64,000 nucleotides of DNA from Abelmoschus esculentus. Its lineage: Eukaryota; Streptophyta; Magnoliopsida; Malvales; Malvaceae. How positions within the stretch are numbered: the first letter of the stretch is position 1; each line of letters begins with the position of its first letter. Both the position numbers and the translations under genes were made by a program. Of the stretch, positions 47,401 to 59,071 are shown piece by piece. The notes beneath the pieces were generated by a model. That model made no database searches, was not told the origin of the DNA, and worked only from the letters and a program-made list of their open reading frames with translations. Location: positions 20,443,501-20,507,500 of the forward strand of contig JAUCBN010000014.1 in assembly GCA_035048815.1 (NCBI GenBank), in the 5' to 3' direction.

Positions 47401-48942
47401 CTTTCTAAAACCACTTCAAAGCTTCAAAACACCACAATGTTCTTACAAAATGGGAAGCAAATGATAAATTCAGATGAAGCTAAGCAGCTCAAAGATAGTA
47501 TTCACAACTGCTAGTGAAAGCATATAAAATGAGAGCAGTAGATTGAAGTCTGTAAATTACTGTTCATCTTTAGCTGTAGTTTACCATTAATATTGACATG
47601 CATTCTTACCATAATGACGTAACTAGATTAAGAGAAAAAAGTAGTAAATAGGGGGGGAGTCTACCATCCATCCTTTCCAGGCTGGCCTTTGCAAGGGAAT
47701 GGAGTAAAATCTTCCGCAACCAGGCGAGGATATTGGCTCTACGCAAATCCAAGAAATGAGGGGAGAAATCAGAGCTAATAGAATATAAGAATGGATCTCT
47801 GTTTTATGTTGTTGAGTCTAAATTGAATCTCGAGAAGGTGAAATTCAATATCTCAACCTGATTAAAGATATGAACTTTAACATTTGTATTGGAGTACAAT
47901 TCAACAATCTGCATTGAACAAGAATTATATGAAAATTAGATTGAATGCTAACAAAAATAAAAATAAATCGGTTGAGTTAAAGAAAAAAGTAATATAGATC
48001 CAGAAAGAGACCTTCATTGTGTCATCATGGGTGTTGAATGAGTTCATCAGCACCAATGGAACGTTACATCCATATTTCGTATTAAGATTCTGATCAAACC
48101 AAAGAAAAAGACTGTTGCTAAATGAGCTGCATCTTATAACATAAGACAAGCAAACATCATAACTTATAAAGAAATTTTATAACCTGAATCTGAGCAACAA
48201 TTAGATCAAGAAATGTGAATCCACTGCGGACTTCAATGACAGATCTGTTATCGAAAAAAATCAAACAATATTTTTGTTACTAAGCAATGCAAAACATAAA
48301 AATAATTACTAGAGAACGATTAAGAAGACAAGAGCATACTTAGGACCAGTGCATCCCATAGTTGTTCCCAAGCCACCATTAAGCTTTAAAACAACAAGTT
48401 TGTCCAATAGCTTCTTAGTTTCAGCCGGATCTGCGTTTAGATGTATTCATTAGATCAAACGAAAGGCAACCTCCATCTCCGTTTTTTTGTTTGAACGTAT
48501 TAAAATCAAATTAGATAATCACCTTCCGAAATTGGAGCCAAGGAATCATAAGGAACAACCACTTTATCAGTCGGTGTTTGGATCTTACTCCATTCTACAT
48601 GCTGTGCTTCTCCACTTTTTTTTAAAAAAAATTTAATCGCCATTCTCGAAATATCAGAATTCAAAATCTAACAACTAATCAAAGAAAAAAAACGATTTGA
48701 ATCGAAACGGAGACATTACCTGAGATAGCGGGAGACTAGGTTGATGAATCCATTCTTCTCATTTTCACTGTGAAATCATCAAACAACATAATTATCATTA
48801 TCCTTACATTATCAGTTTCAATATCATCGTTAATCACAAATTCTCCTAGAAAATACATGAAAATCAAAGAAGTGAATGAGAAAACGTACCTGATTTGAGA
48901 AAGCGAAGGAAGGTGAGATTTGATGTGATCCAGCTTTTCCAT
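44473..48942 (-). CDS. UGP: UTP-glucose-1-phosphate uridylyltransferase (UGPase), complete 21-exon gene
   Basis: Makes UDP-glucose from UTP and glucose-1-phosphate in the cytosol, feeding sucrose, cellulose and callose synthesis. Exons on the minus strand: 48942-48890, 48767-48720, 48614-48523, 48430-48340, 48244-48184, 48089-48012, 47908-47858, 47738-47665, 47149-47077, 46979-46922, 46798-46752, 46671-46606, 46423-46391, 46178-46126, 46055-45980, 45909-45853, 45770-45687, 45066-44968, 44881-44777, 44690-44619 and 44505-44473. They sum to 1404 nt (467 aa), the normal plant length, and all junctions are GT-AG and in phase. The nucleotide-binding loop LNGGLGTTMGCTGPK lies at 81-95. Other family blocks are LVLMNSFNTHDDT, WYPPGHGDVFPSL, ANSDNLGAVVDL, NTNNLWVNLKAIK, FLPVKATSDLLLVQ and the left-handed beta-helix tail VKLEIPDGTVLENK. 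Exon 10's end is locally duplicated and the intron at 45067-45686 holds a MITE; neither breaks the frame. Confidence 0.96.
45112..45646. mobile_element. hAT-type MITE inside a UGPase intron
   Basis: 535 bp bounded by taggggtgagtattcggtta on the left and cgaatgcacacccctaa on the right, whose reverse complement also begins taggggtg. The 8-bp sequence attactac is repeated perfectly on both sides (45104-45111 and 45647-45654). Eight-base target duplication plus short inverted ends is the hAT signature. The interior is a dense array of ttaaccgaa/ttcggttaa words able to fold on themselves, with an AT-rich middle and no transposase. Confidence 0.85.
46836..46951. repeat. 73-bp-period tandem duplication at the end of UGPase exon 10
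   Basis: aaaatgaggacaccaaactc at about 46837 recurs as aaaatgaggatactcaaatc at about 46910, each followed 20 bases later by agcacccaagttgt. The copy nearer the exon holds the real exon 10 end and donor; the other lies inside the following intron. Confidence 0.7.
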
Positions 48943-49868
48943 TAGAAAACAACGGCGATAACAACAAGAACAAGAACAAATGCAATGAAATGGAGGGAAA
49001 AGGCAAAGCGTATGAGTGTGGAGCGAAGAGGATGTGTTTGTGAGCTTTTTATACTAGAATTTCTAACAGCATCGTGAAATTCGCATCTACGTTTACCAAA
49101 TTTTCAAAATAAATAAATCATCTACGTTACGCCCTTGAACTTCATTACTTTTTACAATTTGGTCCTTGATTTTTTTCCTAATCGAGTCTCTGAATTTGAT
49201 TTTTTTTCAATTTGGTCATTAAACTTGGATTTTTTTTTATTCAGAATAGTGGTTATAGTAGTATCTGTTCTAATTACTAAAGTATATTCTCAACCATTGG
49301 ATTTTTTAAAATTTTAAGGTTGAGGTCAAATTGAGAACAACAATCAAGTTTGAGGGACACAATTAAACAAATTTTGAATTTAAGTTACCTGAATTAAATT
49401 ATCTAATTTTTAAGTTTCATATCGAATAATATTTTATAACTTAAATATATTAAATAAAAAATTAATGTAAATATCTTTAGATTTTTTTGTCAACACCAGC
49501 AAATACACCTTAAATCATTTTAAAAAAACTAAAAAAAATCACTTTTAAAAGAAAAGCACAGTTAAAAAAATCTATAAAATACTAAAAATATTCTATACAA
49601 ATGTTTTTTTTTCTAAAATGATAAATCGAGGATTTAAACAAACAAATAATTTAGATTTACACGATTGGAGAGAAAAAATATATTAAATAATAAATAAAAA
49701 TAAATTAATAAATAAAATTAATCATACAATCGGTTGGTAACATGTGTCACATCCTAAATATGATTATTAACTAAATTTAGTTAAAAATATGTATAAATAA
49801 ATATTAACATGTAAAATTTTAGATTATTCAAAAAATATAAATATTTTTTTATCTAAAGTATCATGTAC
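48943..49868. other. UGPase promoter side and AT-rich spacer
   Basis: A leader-like stretch precedes the UGPase start up to about 49040. The rest is AT-rich with many homopolymer runs. No other gene seen. Confidence 0.4.
49046..49053 (-). promoter_or_regulatory. TATA box of UGPase
   Basis: Reads TATAAAAA on the minus strand, about 105 bp before the start codon. Confidence 0.6.
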
Positions 49869-50453
49869 TAAGGGTGTGCAAATCCAGGTTCGGTTAACCA
49901 TTAACACTTTATTTCACTTAATCGATAAGTTTGGGTTGTTCAATTCTTAATCCTAAATCGTAATCATTCAACTGGTTAACTGTTTATCCGGTTAACCGAA
50001 AAAATCGATTCAGTTTGAATAACAAGTTTTTTATTTAGTTTATTAAAAATATAAAATTTAATAATATATTAGAAAAAGTATATACTTTAAAAAAACGAAA
50101 CGTAATTTTAATATAAAATTTAAGTTATAATTAAATTATATACTTTTCGTTTTTTAATAGAAAAAGTTATAATTTTATAAAATAAAGTTATAATTTTAAA
50201 TTTTGAATAAAAAACTGATTTTTTAATATAAAATATTAAATTAACATATAATATATATTATATATTATATAATCGATCAGTTCAATTATCCAATTTATCC
50301 CAAAATCATAAACCGTAATCGAATTGGTTTCTATATAAAAAATAAAAACCCAAACCAAAATTATTTTTTTTTTAATTCGATTAACTATTTTTTAGTTCAA
50401 TTTTTTTAAATTTTGAAATCGATTTCGGTTTTTCGGATTTTTTAATACCCATG
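49869..50453. mobile_element. Second hAT-type MITE of the TAGGGGTG family
   Basis: 585 bp starting taagggtgtgcaaatccagg and ending tttttaatacccatg. The 8-bp tcatgtac is repeated perfectly at 49861-49868 and 50454-50461. Near both ends are cggttaacc and ttcggtt words like those filling the element in the UGPase intron. The interior is older and more AT-rich, with no open frame. Confidence 0.8.
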
Positions 50454-50734
50454 TCATGTACGTTCATTCAATACTCTTTGAATATCAATTATTTTGAAGT
50501 AATTGTCACTTCCGATAATAAATTATCCGTGATTTGATCTTAAATTATTAAATATATAAACACTTAAATTACCGTGCTCAGATAATTAAGAAATTGAACG
50601 AAGTTTGAGGTTGAAGTAAGCTCTAAACTCTAATATGAACGGTGAAGAAAGTGGTGGGAAAATATAGACTTGAAAAAGAGAAAACTGGCGAAGCAAGGCG
50701 TCGCCAAAAAACCAAGATACTTATGTTTAAAATG

Positions 50735-51178
50735 GTAAAAAAAAAGTATCGCGGCCTAGTTTAGGATAAGAAAAATTCGATTCAAAAAAATAAAATTTTG
50801 AATTATTTAATAAAAATTATTATTTTATAAGCTCAATTCAAAAAAAAAATAATTAAAGTTTAAATCATAAAATAAGATTTGAAAAAATTCAAAATTTTTA
50901 ATAATTAATAGATCAATTTTCAAGTTCAAATCGAGTTTTTTTAACTCTACTCTGTATGATGAAGAAATATATATATCGTATATGTTTATAATATGTTATA
51001 AAAAATCTTGTAAATTTAAACTAATTAGTACATAACATTATAGACCGTTACAAATTAATTAAAAAAACTTTAAAAGTTTTGCTCAAATAAAAAAAATAAA
51101 TTATAAATTATAAAATAAAATCGATTAATTCAATAACCTTAAAAATTTTAATTAAATTCAACTCGATCTGATCGAATA
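50735..51178 (+). repeat. AT-rich dispersed repeat, copy C
   Basis: Same order of blocks as copies A and B: gaattatttaataaaaatta, then taattaatagatcaatttt, gatgaagaaatatatatat, ttataaaaaatcttgtaaat, aattagtacataacattata, and finally ttcaactcgatctga. Lies just upstream of the NAC gene. Confidence 0.45.
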
Positions 51179-51485
51179 ATCATCCTTCACGTGGAGAGGC
51201 ACGTAGGAAGCACATTGCATGAAGCATGGTATCATCGTAAAGAACATCAAACCCTGCTTTCTGCAGAGAGAAAAGGAATCGTTAGATTACGTGAAATCAA
51301 AATCAAAAGCGACCCAAAGGGTGGCGGTGCGGAGGTCTTCTCCTCCTTTTTGTCTTCATATCCAAACCCTTCTCTCTTTCTGTATCTTCTTCTTTGAAAA
51401 CCTGGTTTTCTTTTCCCTTTAACAATAGGGATAGCCTTTCTGATACACCCGACCGTTTGGCTTTCCGAATTTCATTACCGTAACG
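51179..51485 (+). promoter_or_regulatory. Promoter and leader region of the NAC gene
   Basis: Base composition rises sharply from about 51180, and a pyrimidine-rich stretch (ttctcctcctttttgtcttc and following) precedes the start codon. Short upstream frames exist, but none is convincingly a gene. A purine tract aggaatcg and similar words are not diagnostic. No clear TATA box seen. Confidence 0.35.
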
Positions 51486-53876
51486 ATGAGCGGTGTTTCT
51501 TTGCCGCCTGGTTTTAGGTTTCATCCAACAGACGAGGAGCTTGTTGTTTATTATCTGAAGAACAAGATCAATGGACGCAAGATTGAGTTGGAGATCATCC
51601 CTGAAGTAGATCTCTACAAGTGTGAGCCTTGGGATTTACCAGGTAGTCATTTTCTCTAATTTCACCCTTAAATTACGATAATTATTATAAAAAGCAGCTA
51701 ACTTTGTATAACAAATGAAACAAATAATTTGCAGGAAGATCCTTCTTACCTAGCAAAGACATGGAATGGTACTTTTTCAGCCCTCGAGATCGGAAGTACC
51801 CAAATGGATCAAGGACTAACCGAGCAACAAAGTCCGGGTATTGGAAAGCAACCGGAAAAGACAGGAAGGTGAACTCTCAGATACATGCCGTGGGGACGAA
51901 GAAAACCCTGGTTTATTACCGAGGACGAGCTCCCCACGGCACGCGGACCAATTGGGTCATGCATGAATATCGTCTCGACGAAAGAGAATGCGAATCAGCT
52001 TCCCTTGGCTTGCAGGTAGCCCCATCGTTTCTTGTTTTGGTCATATATACATGCAATGGCATGAAACCACTACATTGGTTCCTCCTGCAGGATGCTTATG
52101 CTCTTTGCCGTGTGTTCAAGAAAACTGCAATTGCCCCCAAGGTTGCCGAGGAGCATTACCAACATGTTCCGGCTTCAAATCACATTGCTTGTGAACATTC
52201 ATCAAGCCTCGAATTGTATACCGAGGGCAGGTGCGAAGAGAGTTCAGGTTTCACGATACCAGTCGATAGATGTTCGCCGAGTATTCTTGGTAAAACATCT
52301 ATCGACTGTTGCGATACCGACGATGTTAAATGGATGCAATATTCCTTGTCCCAAGATGTGTTTGGATTAACCAACACATCCTTTCCTAACTACGAAACCT
52401 TACCCTATCATCCATCTAAGGTAAACAATTCATATCATCTAAATTTTATGGTTTAATTACTTTTTAAGTCCCTGAAAGTAAACGATGTCCTCCAACTTTT
52501 TTAGTTTAATTACTTGCCAAGTCCTCGTCAGTTTTGAAATTAGACAAATTCAACTCTAGTCCCCATTTTATTAAAATGCTTCCCGGATCCCTATCAAATT
52601 TGAAGTTAAGCAATTCGGCCCCTGCATCAAATATAAACCCTAAATTCTTTATCGATACACTTTTTTTTTGCAGGTAGATGTGGCACTAGAATGTGCAAGG
52701 CTTCAACATCAATTGGCATTACCTCCATTAGAGGTGGAAGATTACCCTCATGGTGGACAGATCACCAACTATAAGCATATGCCAACAGGTCCAATGCACG
52801 AAAGCCTACATGAAACCAATATATTGGAAGAAATTCTTTCGGTTGCTCATGTTTCTCAGGAACTGATAAATCCAATCGCCGGCTACGGAGATGCTTGGGG
52901 GGCTAGCTCTAGCAACAATGTCAATGATTTCACTTTCATGACTGCCAAAGGCATGTACCAAAATCAATTCATGCTTGGGGAAGAATCCATCACGAAATCG
53001 ATAGACATAAGTGAGGAGAGAATGGTTGAGAATTTGAGATGTGTGGGAATGTCAAACAAGGATCTTGAACAGGTAACTCTTCTTAAAAGAGATTTTATTA
53101 CATGATTTCTATATATTTATAACTGGTTTGATTGTAGTAGAGGGACTAAAACCGAAATTTAACCTTTCGTTTGATTGGAATCACAGTCTGGTTTTATGGA
53201 AGAAAACAAGAATTTTCCAATCGGAAACATTTCGTGTTCTGCAAGAAATGAAGACAATGGCATTCAAGGTACGTATACCACAAATATCTAGGGGTGAGCA
53301 AGTCAATGGTTCGATCGGTTTAGTCGATTTTATTCGAGTTATGCCCTCCACACTAATATGTTCTGTTTCTTTTTACATACAGGAAGTGGACATGGTTATA
53401 ACGGTAATGAATTCGATGACACCGGAAGCTACAATGCAGAGAATGGAGATTTCACCCAAGGATTCATCGAAGACGACCCTGGCAATCACTTTTTGGATGA
53501 TCTCGTGAGCTCACCGAGCTTCAAGGTCGTCGAGGACGTCAAACTTAACCGTAAGATGTTCATTTCGACTCGTCAAGTTTCCAACACATTGTTCCATCAC
53601 ACGGTGCCATCCGAGACAGTCCAAGTCCACCAAAATGCAATCACAGCAACCGGCTTCCGATTCAACGACGACGGAAACCGAACTTTGCTCACTAAGTTGA
53701 ATGCATTTGTCAAAGGGAAAATGGTGGATGGATTCAGTTCTTCAAAGGACAGTAAGACAGAAACATGTGTGGTGATTAAAGCTAAGTCTAGTGGTTGGAA
53801 TGAGTTTGGTTTGGTTTGGAAAAAACTGGGATTTTTCTTCACAATTTCTTTGGTTTTGTGCACATTGTTATGCTAA
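51486..53876 (+). CDS. Membrane-tethered NAC transcription factor (NTL type)
   Basis: Six exons, 51486-51642, 51735-52015, 52091-52420, 52674-53072, 53187-53268 and 53383-53876, all GT-AG and in phase, give 580 aa. The NAC domain fills about residues 6-160: LPPGFRFHPTDEELVVYYLK (A), EVDLYKCEPWDLPG (B), WYFFSPRDRKYPNGSRTNRA (C), TKSGYWKATGKDRKV and GTKKTLVYYRGRAPHG (D), and WVMHEYRL and DAYALCRVFKK (E). The domain is closest in wording to the NAC028/NAC045/NAC086 group. The long acidic, Asn/Ser-rich middle is a typical activation region. The last 24 residues, FGLVWKKLGFFFTISLVLCTLLC preceded by a Trp, form one hydrophobic helix, a C-terminal anchor. By analogy with NTL proteins it would be held at the ER or plasma membrane and freed by proteolysis under stress. 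That role is inferred from the tail alone. Intact. Confidence 0.92.
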
Positions 53877-55457
53877 TGGATCTTCAGACCCCAATTTGTG
53901 TAATTTGACCAAAAGTTTTTATCTTAATTGAATTATTAACCATTTTTTTATTTCTTTAACTCAAAAGTTTTTTTTTTGCATTCAATCCTTATAATCTTCA
54001 AACATTAAAATTTAGTCCATATACTTGTGTAGACTTGAAATTAGATCATTAAACAATGCCATTAATTACCAGAGTTTTCTTTTATAATATTTTTATATTA
54101 TTTATATTTGATTTCAAGAAATAAAAAACCACGTGGCAGAATATGACAAAACATTACCCACCACAACCTCGTCCATTTATTACAATATATTTTTAAAATT
54201 ATCAGTCAAAATTAGGACAAATTATAAAATTCTTAACTGCTTACGTGGATTCATGTATTATTTTTAAAGAAGATACCAGTAAACCTTGTGTTTCATGCTT
54301 CTTTATTTTATATAAAAATTAAAAATAAAATTCAAAGCTTATAAAACTTGACTGAAAATTTATTAATAAAATTATTTTGACACCAAGTAGAATAAAAGTA
54401 ATTAGACATGATGGAAACTATTCCAACGAAAATAATAACGGATCGTTGTCGGAATTACTGTAAAATATATGATGGATCATTCTTATAAACGGATTATAAG
54501 AGTAGTTTAAGTGTTTCAATCCTCGTCAATCGTTAATTTTATATATTAAGTAGAGATTTTTTAAATATATATATATATATTTAAAGCAATCGTTTATCTA
54601 TCCCCGTCAGCAATCAAGCAAATTTTTTAAATATATATTTTGGTCTCTTCTATAATAAATTCTTAGTTTCGTCTTTGCTCATTTTCGTTATTCATGGACC
54701 AACCAATCAATTGTATCAATTTCATTAATTTTTTCATCTTATATTTTTTACCAAGTGAATATTTATTTGGTAAAAATTATTTTTAAATTTAATTTACTGT
54801 CAATATTAGTGAAGATTTACTTAGTAAAAGAAGATGAGATAAAAAAATAATAAAATTGATACATTTAATCTCATGAATGATATAACAAAAATAACTCATA
54901 ATATAATTTCTCCGAAATTACATATTAAGTTTGATTAAATATGTAATATTTTGATGTAAAATTAATTGTATACATAAAAATAGGATAAACTTAATTATTT
55001 GAATAGTTTATAAATACAAGTTTTCGTTGTACGAGGTAAAATTAAACTCTATTGAAAAAGTCAATTTTTTGACTCAACATTAAAAAATTTGATTCAATTA
55101 AAAAATTTAAATAATAAAATAAAATTTAAATAATTTATTTTTTAATAATTAATAGACAAATTTTAAGTTCGAATCAAAAATGACATACCATGTTGCAGCC
55201 CCTATGTGTGGACAGTCAACATCCAAAGGGTAGTTGTTAACTGAAATTCTTTACACATTTCGTAGCAATTTCCTGGGAAAAAAACTTTCTAATTTTTTAT
55301 TGTTTTTTTATAAATAATTCATCACTATATATTCATTTCTCCATCGGCCATAATTCCCCAGAAATTCAATCCTTCTCTCCCTGCATTGCTTTCCTTAACT
55401 TTGTATTTTTAAGAAAAATAAAACTTTAATTTTAATTTATTTTTTTTGGAAATTTCA
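53877..55457. other. AT-rich intergenic DNA and AAE promoter
   Basis: Mostly AT-rich. A partial match to the dispersed repeat is present at about 55030-55180. TATAAATA at 55309-55316 and a ctccctgcattgc leader belong to the acyl-activating enzyme gene. Confidence 0.4.
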
Positions 55458-57864
55458 ATGGACCGACTCTCAAAATGTAACGCAAATTATGTACCACTTT
55501 CTCCTTTGATGTTCCTCAAGAGGGCCAGCAATTCGTATGCTAATCAAACCTCCATCGTCTACGAGAACACTCGTTTCACATGGCGGCAAACCTACGAGCG
55601 TTGCCGTCGTCTCGCGTCGTCTCTACAGTCTCTTAACATACTCAAAAACCATGTTGTAAGTACCCCATTTGTGGTTGATGAATGTGAATTAGTGTTTTCT
55701 TTTAGTTGATGTTTGGAAATAAATGGCATCCTTGTGTTGTGTAGGTGTCTGTGTTGGCTCCTAATGTTCCAGCCATGTACGAGATGCATTTTGCTGTCCC
55801 CATGGCGGGGGCTGTTCTCAACACCATCAATACCAGGCTCGACGCTAAGAACATCGCCACCATTCTTTGTCATTCCGAGGCTAAGGCATTGTTCGTCGAT
55901 TATCAGTATGTGCAATTGGCTAGTGAGGCTCTTCGAATGTTGGTGGTGGACTCAAGACAACAAGGCCGGTCCTCGAACATGCCGCTTGTTGTTGTCATAG
56001 ATGACATAGACTCTCCCACGGGTGTTCGACTAGGGGAGTTGGAGTACGAGGAGTTGATCCATAAAGGGAATCCGAGATTTGTACCGGTCGAAGTCGACGA
56101 CGAGTGGGATCCTATTGCACTCAATTACACGTCGGGTACTACATCGGAACCGAAAGGGGTTGTTTATAGTCACCGAGGAGCGTATTTGAGTACTTTAAGT
56201 TTGATTTTAGGGTGGGAAATGGGAACGAGCTGGTTTATATGTGGTCGCTCCCCATGTTCCATTGCAACGGTTGGACCTTCACCTGGGGCGTCGCGGCCCG
56301 AGGTGGAACCAACATATTGTCACGGGCCGTCAGTTCGAGCCCGTGCCACATGCGCATATTGCTGCCCAAGAGGTTCTTAGGGAGATTTTGGGCCTAAAGG
56401 TACCACCAGACTTATAGCCCGTTCCATGGAGGATTCTAGAAGATAGCCATTTTGGCCTTGTAAACTTTCCTTGTATTCTTAGGATTTGTTTCCTTAGTTA
56501 ACATGGAATATTCTTAGGATTGTGCCAATGTGGTTGGTAGGAAATGATCCTAGCCATCGATGTAAATCAGTGGGAACCGTCGGATGTAAGGGGAATCAAC
56601 TATAAATAGAGACCTCCCCAGTCTCATTTGTATCATCTCATCTTTGAGTAATCAAGTGGCATTCACTCTAAAAAACTCTCTCAATTGTTCTTTGTGTTCT
56701 TCGCGTTCTTCTTTTCGTTCTTGAGTAGCCATACTCATAGTTTGCTTTCCGCCAGAACGATTCAGCGTTCTTAGTGCCTTGGGAAGTTTGATCTTCCGGA
56801 GCGAGTTTTCAGGCTGACTTAGTCGTTTGTCTAAGAACATCGACTAAGGCCGCGCGGTTCAGCTAGGTCAAGACTCTAGCCCCGTGATAATATGCATACG
56901 CAACACCTCTGCGTACGACATGTACCGAAGCATAGCGAATCACAAAGTGACCCACATGTGCTGCGCGCCCATTGTGTTCAATATCCTCCTCGAGGCCAAA
57001 CCGGAGGAGCGCCACGAGATTTCCACCCTCGTCCAAGTACTCACAGGCGGTGCACCCCCTCCAGCGTCATTGCTCGAGAGAATGGAACACCTCGGATTCC
57101 ACATAACACACGGTTACGGGATGACGGAAGCCACCGGGCCGGCCCTAATCTGCGTGTGGCAAACCAAGTGGAACCATTTGTCGAACGAACGTAAAGCGAA
57201 ACTCAAAGCACGACAAGGGATCAGCGTGCTAACGCTGGAAGATGTTGACGTGAAGAACATGGAAACCATGGCAAGCGTCCCGCACGACGGAAGAATTGTC
57301 GGCGAAATCTTTCTTCGTGGAAGTAGCATAATGAAAGGGTATCTCAAAGACGAAGAGGCAAACTCTAAAGCCTTTAAAAACGGATGGTTCTTCACCGGAG
57401 ACGTCGGAGTTATACACCCGGATGGTTACCTCGAAATAAAGGACCGATCAAAGGATGTCATCATCTCCGGCGGTGAAAACATCAGCAGCGTGGAGCTGGA
57501 ATCAATTCTCTACAAACACCCCAGAGTTCTTGAGGCCGCAGTTGTGGCAATGCCTCACCCTCGTTGGGGTGAGAGCCCCTGCGCTTTCATCTCTGTGCGT
57601 GAGAATGCGAGTGGACAAACGGACGACGTGAATGAAACGAATATCATCAGTTACTGCCGCAAGAATCTTCCTCATTTCATGGTGCCTAAGAAGGTGAAGT
57701 TTTTGTCTGAGTTGCCCAAGACTTCAACGGGGAAGATACAGAAATTTCAGCTGAGAGCGATGGCCAGAAGCTTTCAAGTTGCAGAGAAGAAGTCTACTCA
57801 GGTGAATAATGAAATTCCAGCATCCCCTGGTCATGGGGAGATGCTGGCATTGTCACGCCTTTGA
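55458..57864 (+). pseudogene. Peroxisomal acyl-activating enzyme (AAE/acyl-CoA synthetase) disrupted by frameshift and solo LTR
   Basis: Exon 1 (55458-55655) and a long exon 2 (from 55745) encode an ANL-superfamily AMP-forming ligase of the plant AAE1/AAE11 clade. Visible parts: ANYVPLSPLMFLKRAS at the start; SVLAPNVPAMYEMHFAVPMA; the P-loop-like NYTSGTTSEPKGVVYSHRGA; MFHCNGWTF; then, after the insertion, NTSAYDMYRSIANHKVTHMC, HITHGYGMTEATGP, GDVGVIHPDGYLEIKDRSKD, IISGGENISS and the lysine region LPKTSTGKIQKF. The C-terminus LSRL is a PTS1 peroxisome signal. Two lesions are seen. One base is missing at about 56221-56224 (...GWEMG then NELVYMWSLP in another frame). A 572-bp solo LTR sits between GGTN and ICIRNTS. 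Without them the frame is complete (about 550 aa). These enzymes activate short or medium fatty or aromatic acids with CoA; this allele cannot. Confidence 0.9.
56318..56889 (+). mobile_element. Solo LTR inserted in the AAE coding exon
   Basis: 572 bp starting TGTCACGGG and ending CCCGTGATA, near-perfect inverted ends (a C to T change would turn a terminal CA into TA). It is flanked by ATAT (56314-56317 and 56890-56893) and no internal gag-pol remains. The interior looks like an LTR: an 8-bp TATAAATA at 56601-56608, about 30 bp later a likely transcription start (gagacctcccca), then a T/C-rich U5-like region with cgttcttcttttcg. Removing it with one ATAT restores the protein frame GGTN-ICIRN exactly, proving it is an insertion. 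Confidence 0.88.
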
Positions 57865-59071
57865 AAGTCAAAATCATTACTACTGTGTACTTGGTTACTT
57901 GCAGTCCAAGCCATCTGTTAGAATAATTTTTGGTCTTGGTTTTGTACCCACTTAATTGTTGTTTTTAAATTTGTTAAAACAAATAAAATCATATACTATA
58001 TTTATAAATCCATTCAAATTTTATTTAAAAAATAATTTAAATTAAATTAATAAAATTATAATTTTAATAAATTAAGTTTTTACACGTGAATTCAAAAAAA
58101 AAATCTGGACTTTTCAAATAAGGTAAAATATTGATCACTTGCTAAGAAATCTGATTCAAACAAAATGAAAAATATCGAAGAGACAAACGGGTTATTTAAT
58201 TTAAATCTGATTATATTTGATTTAAATTTAATTCAATTTTAATTTGAGTATGATTTTGTTTGAATATCAAGCAAATTAATAGATTTTTGTTTCAATTAAT
58301 TTTATATCAACTATTTTCAAGTCGGTTAATTTTAGGTCAAATCAATATTAAATTAATAAAAATTAATGGACTTTACTCAAGTTTTTCAATTTGAGTTAGA
58401 TTTTCAACCCTATATGACTTTATATAACCATTATATTTGATTTTTTTTGATAAATTACATGCAAATCACATTTTATCTTTCTTTATTTTAATATATGTTT
58501 CTTTATTTCACATTATTTTTAGTTTGGATAAAAACAATTCAAATAAAAAATCAATTTAGATCAATTCAGTTCAATTAAAATTCGGTCTGAGTTCATTTTT
58601 TATTTAACTAAAATTTGAATTAATTTTGATTCAATTTACTTTAAATTTCAGATCAAATTCAGGTCATTGTATTTTAATCGATTTTAAGTCTCGAACCAAG
58701 TTTATCATATCTTACCGACACCGGAGAATAATAATTTGTATTATTAATAATTGAGTCGAGCAAATGGTTAACTTACATCCCTTTATAAGTACAATGTATT
58801 CTCTCAGGTGCAAATCAAGAGAATTTAGGATGCTGTGCCTGTAATTCCCAACTTCATATGTTCTCCCATAGAACCATAATCTGAACAAAATTGGGGGCAA
58901 GGATCAATAAGCTGTACAAGAAACACATCTCCAGGTAGCACTTTTCAATGGCAACTCCCGGTCTCAAATTGACTGAGGATTGAAAACCAGACAATCACAT
59001 TTTCAGAAGCTACAAGCGAATATGTCAAGCTGCAGACGAGGAGGATTTTTATCTATGTGCAGCTGCAGCAG
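57865..59071. other. AT-rich intergenic DNA
   Basis: AAE 3' flank followed by AT-rich DNA with ttcaatt/aattcaa-like words (about 58190-58640) that may be another decayed repeat copy in reverse orientation. From about 58850 it becomes less AT-rich, as expected for the 3' UTR of the importin gene on the minus strand. Confidence 0.4.

Noticed and set aside
12752..48942. A biosynthetic cluster linking CTP synthase, GA 2-oxidase, UGPase and others
   Set aside because: The genes belong to unrelated pathways, lie on both strands with large spacers, and are housekeeping or signalling types; no functional cluster is supported.
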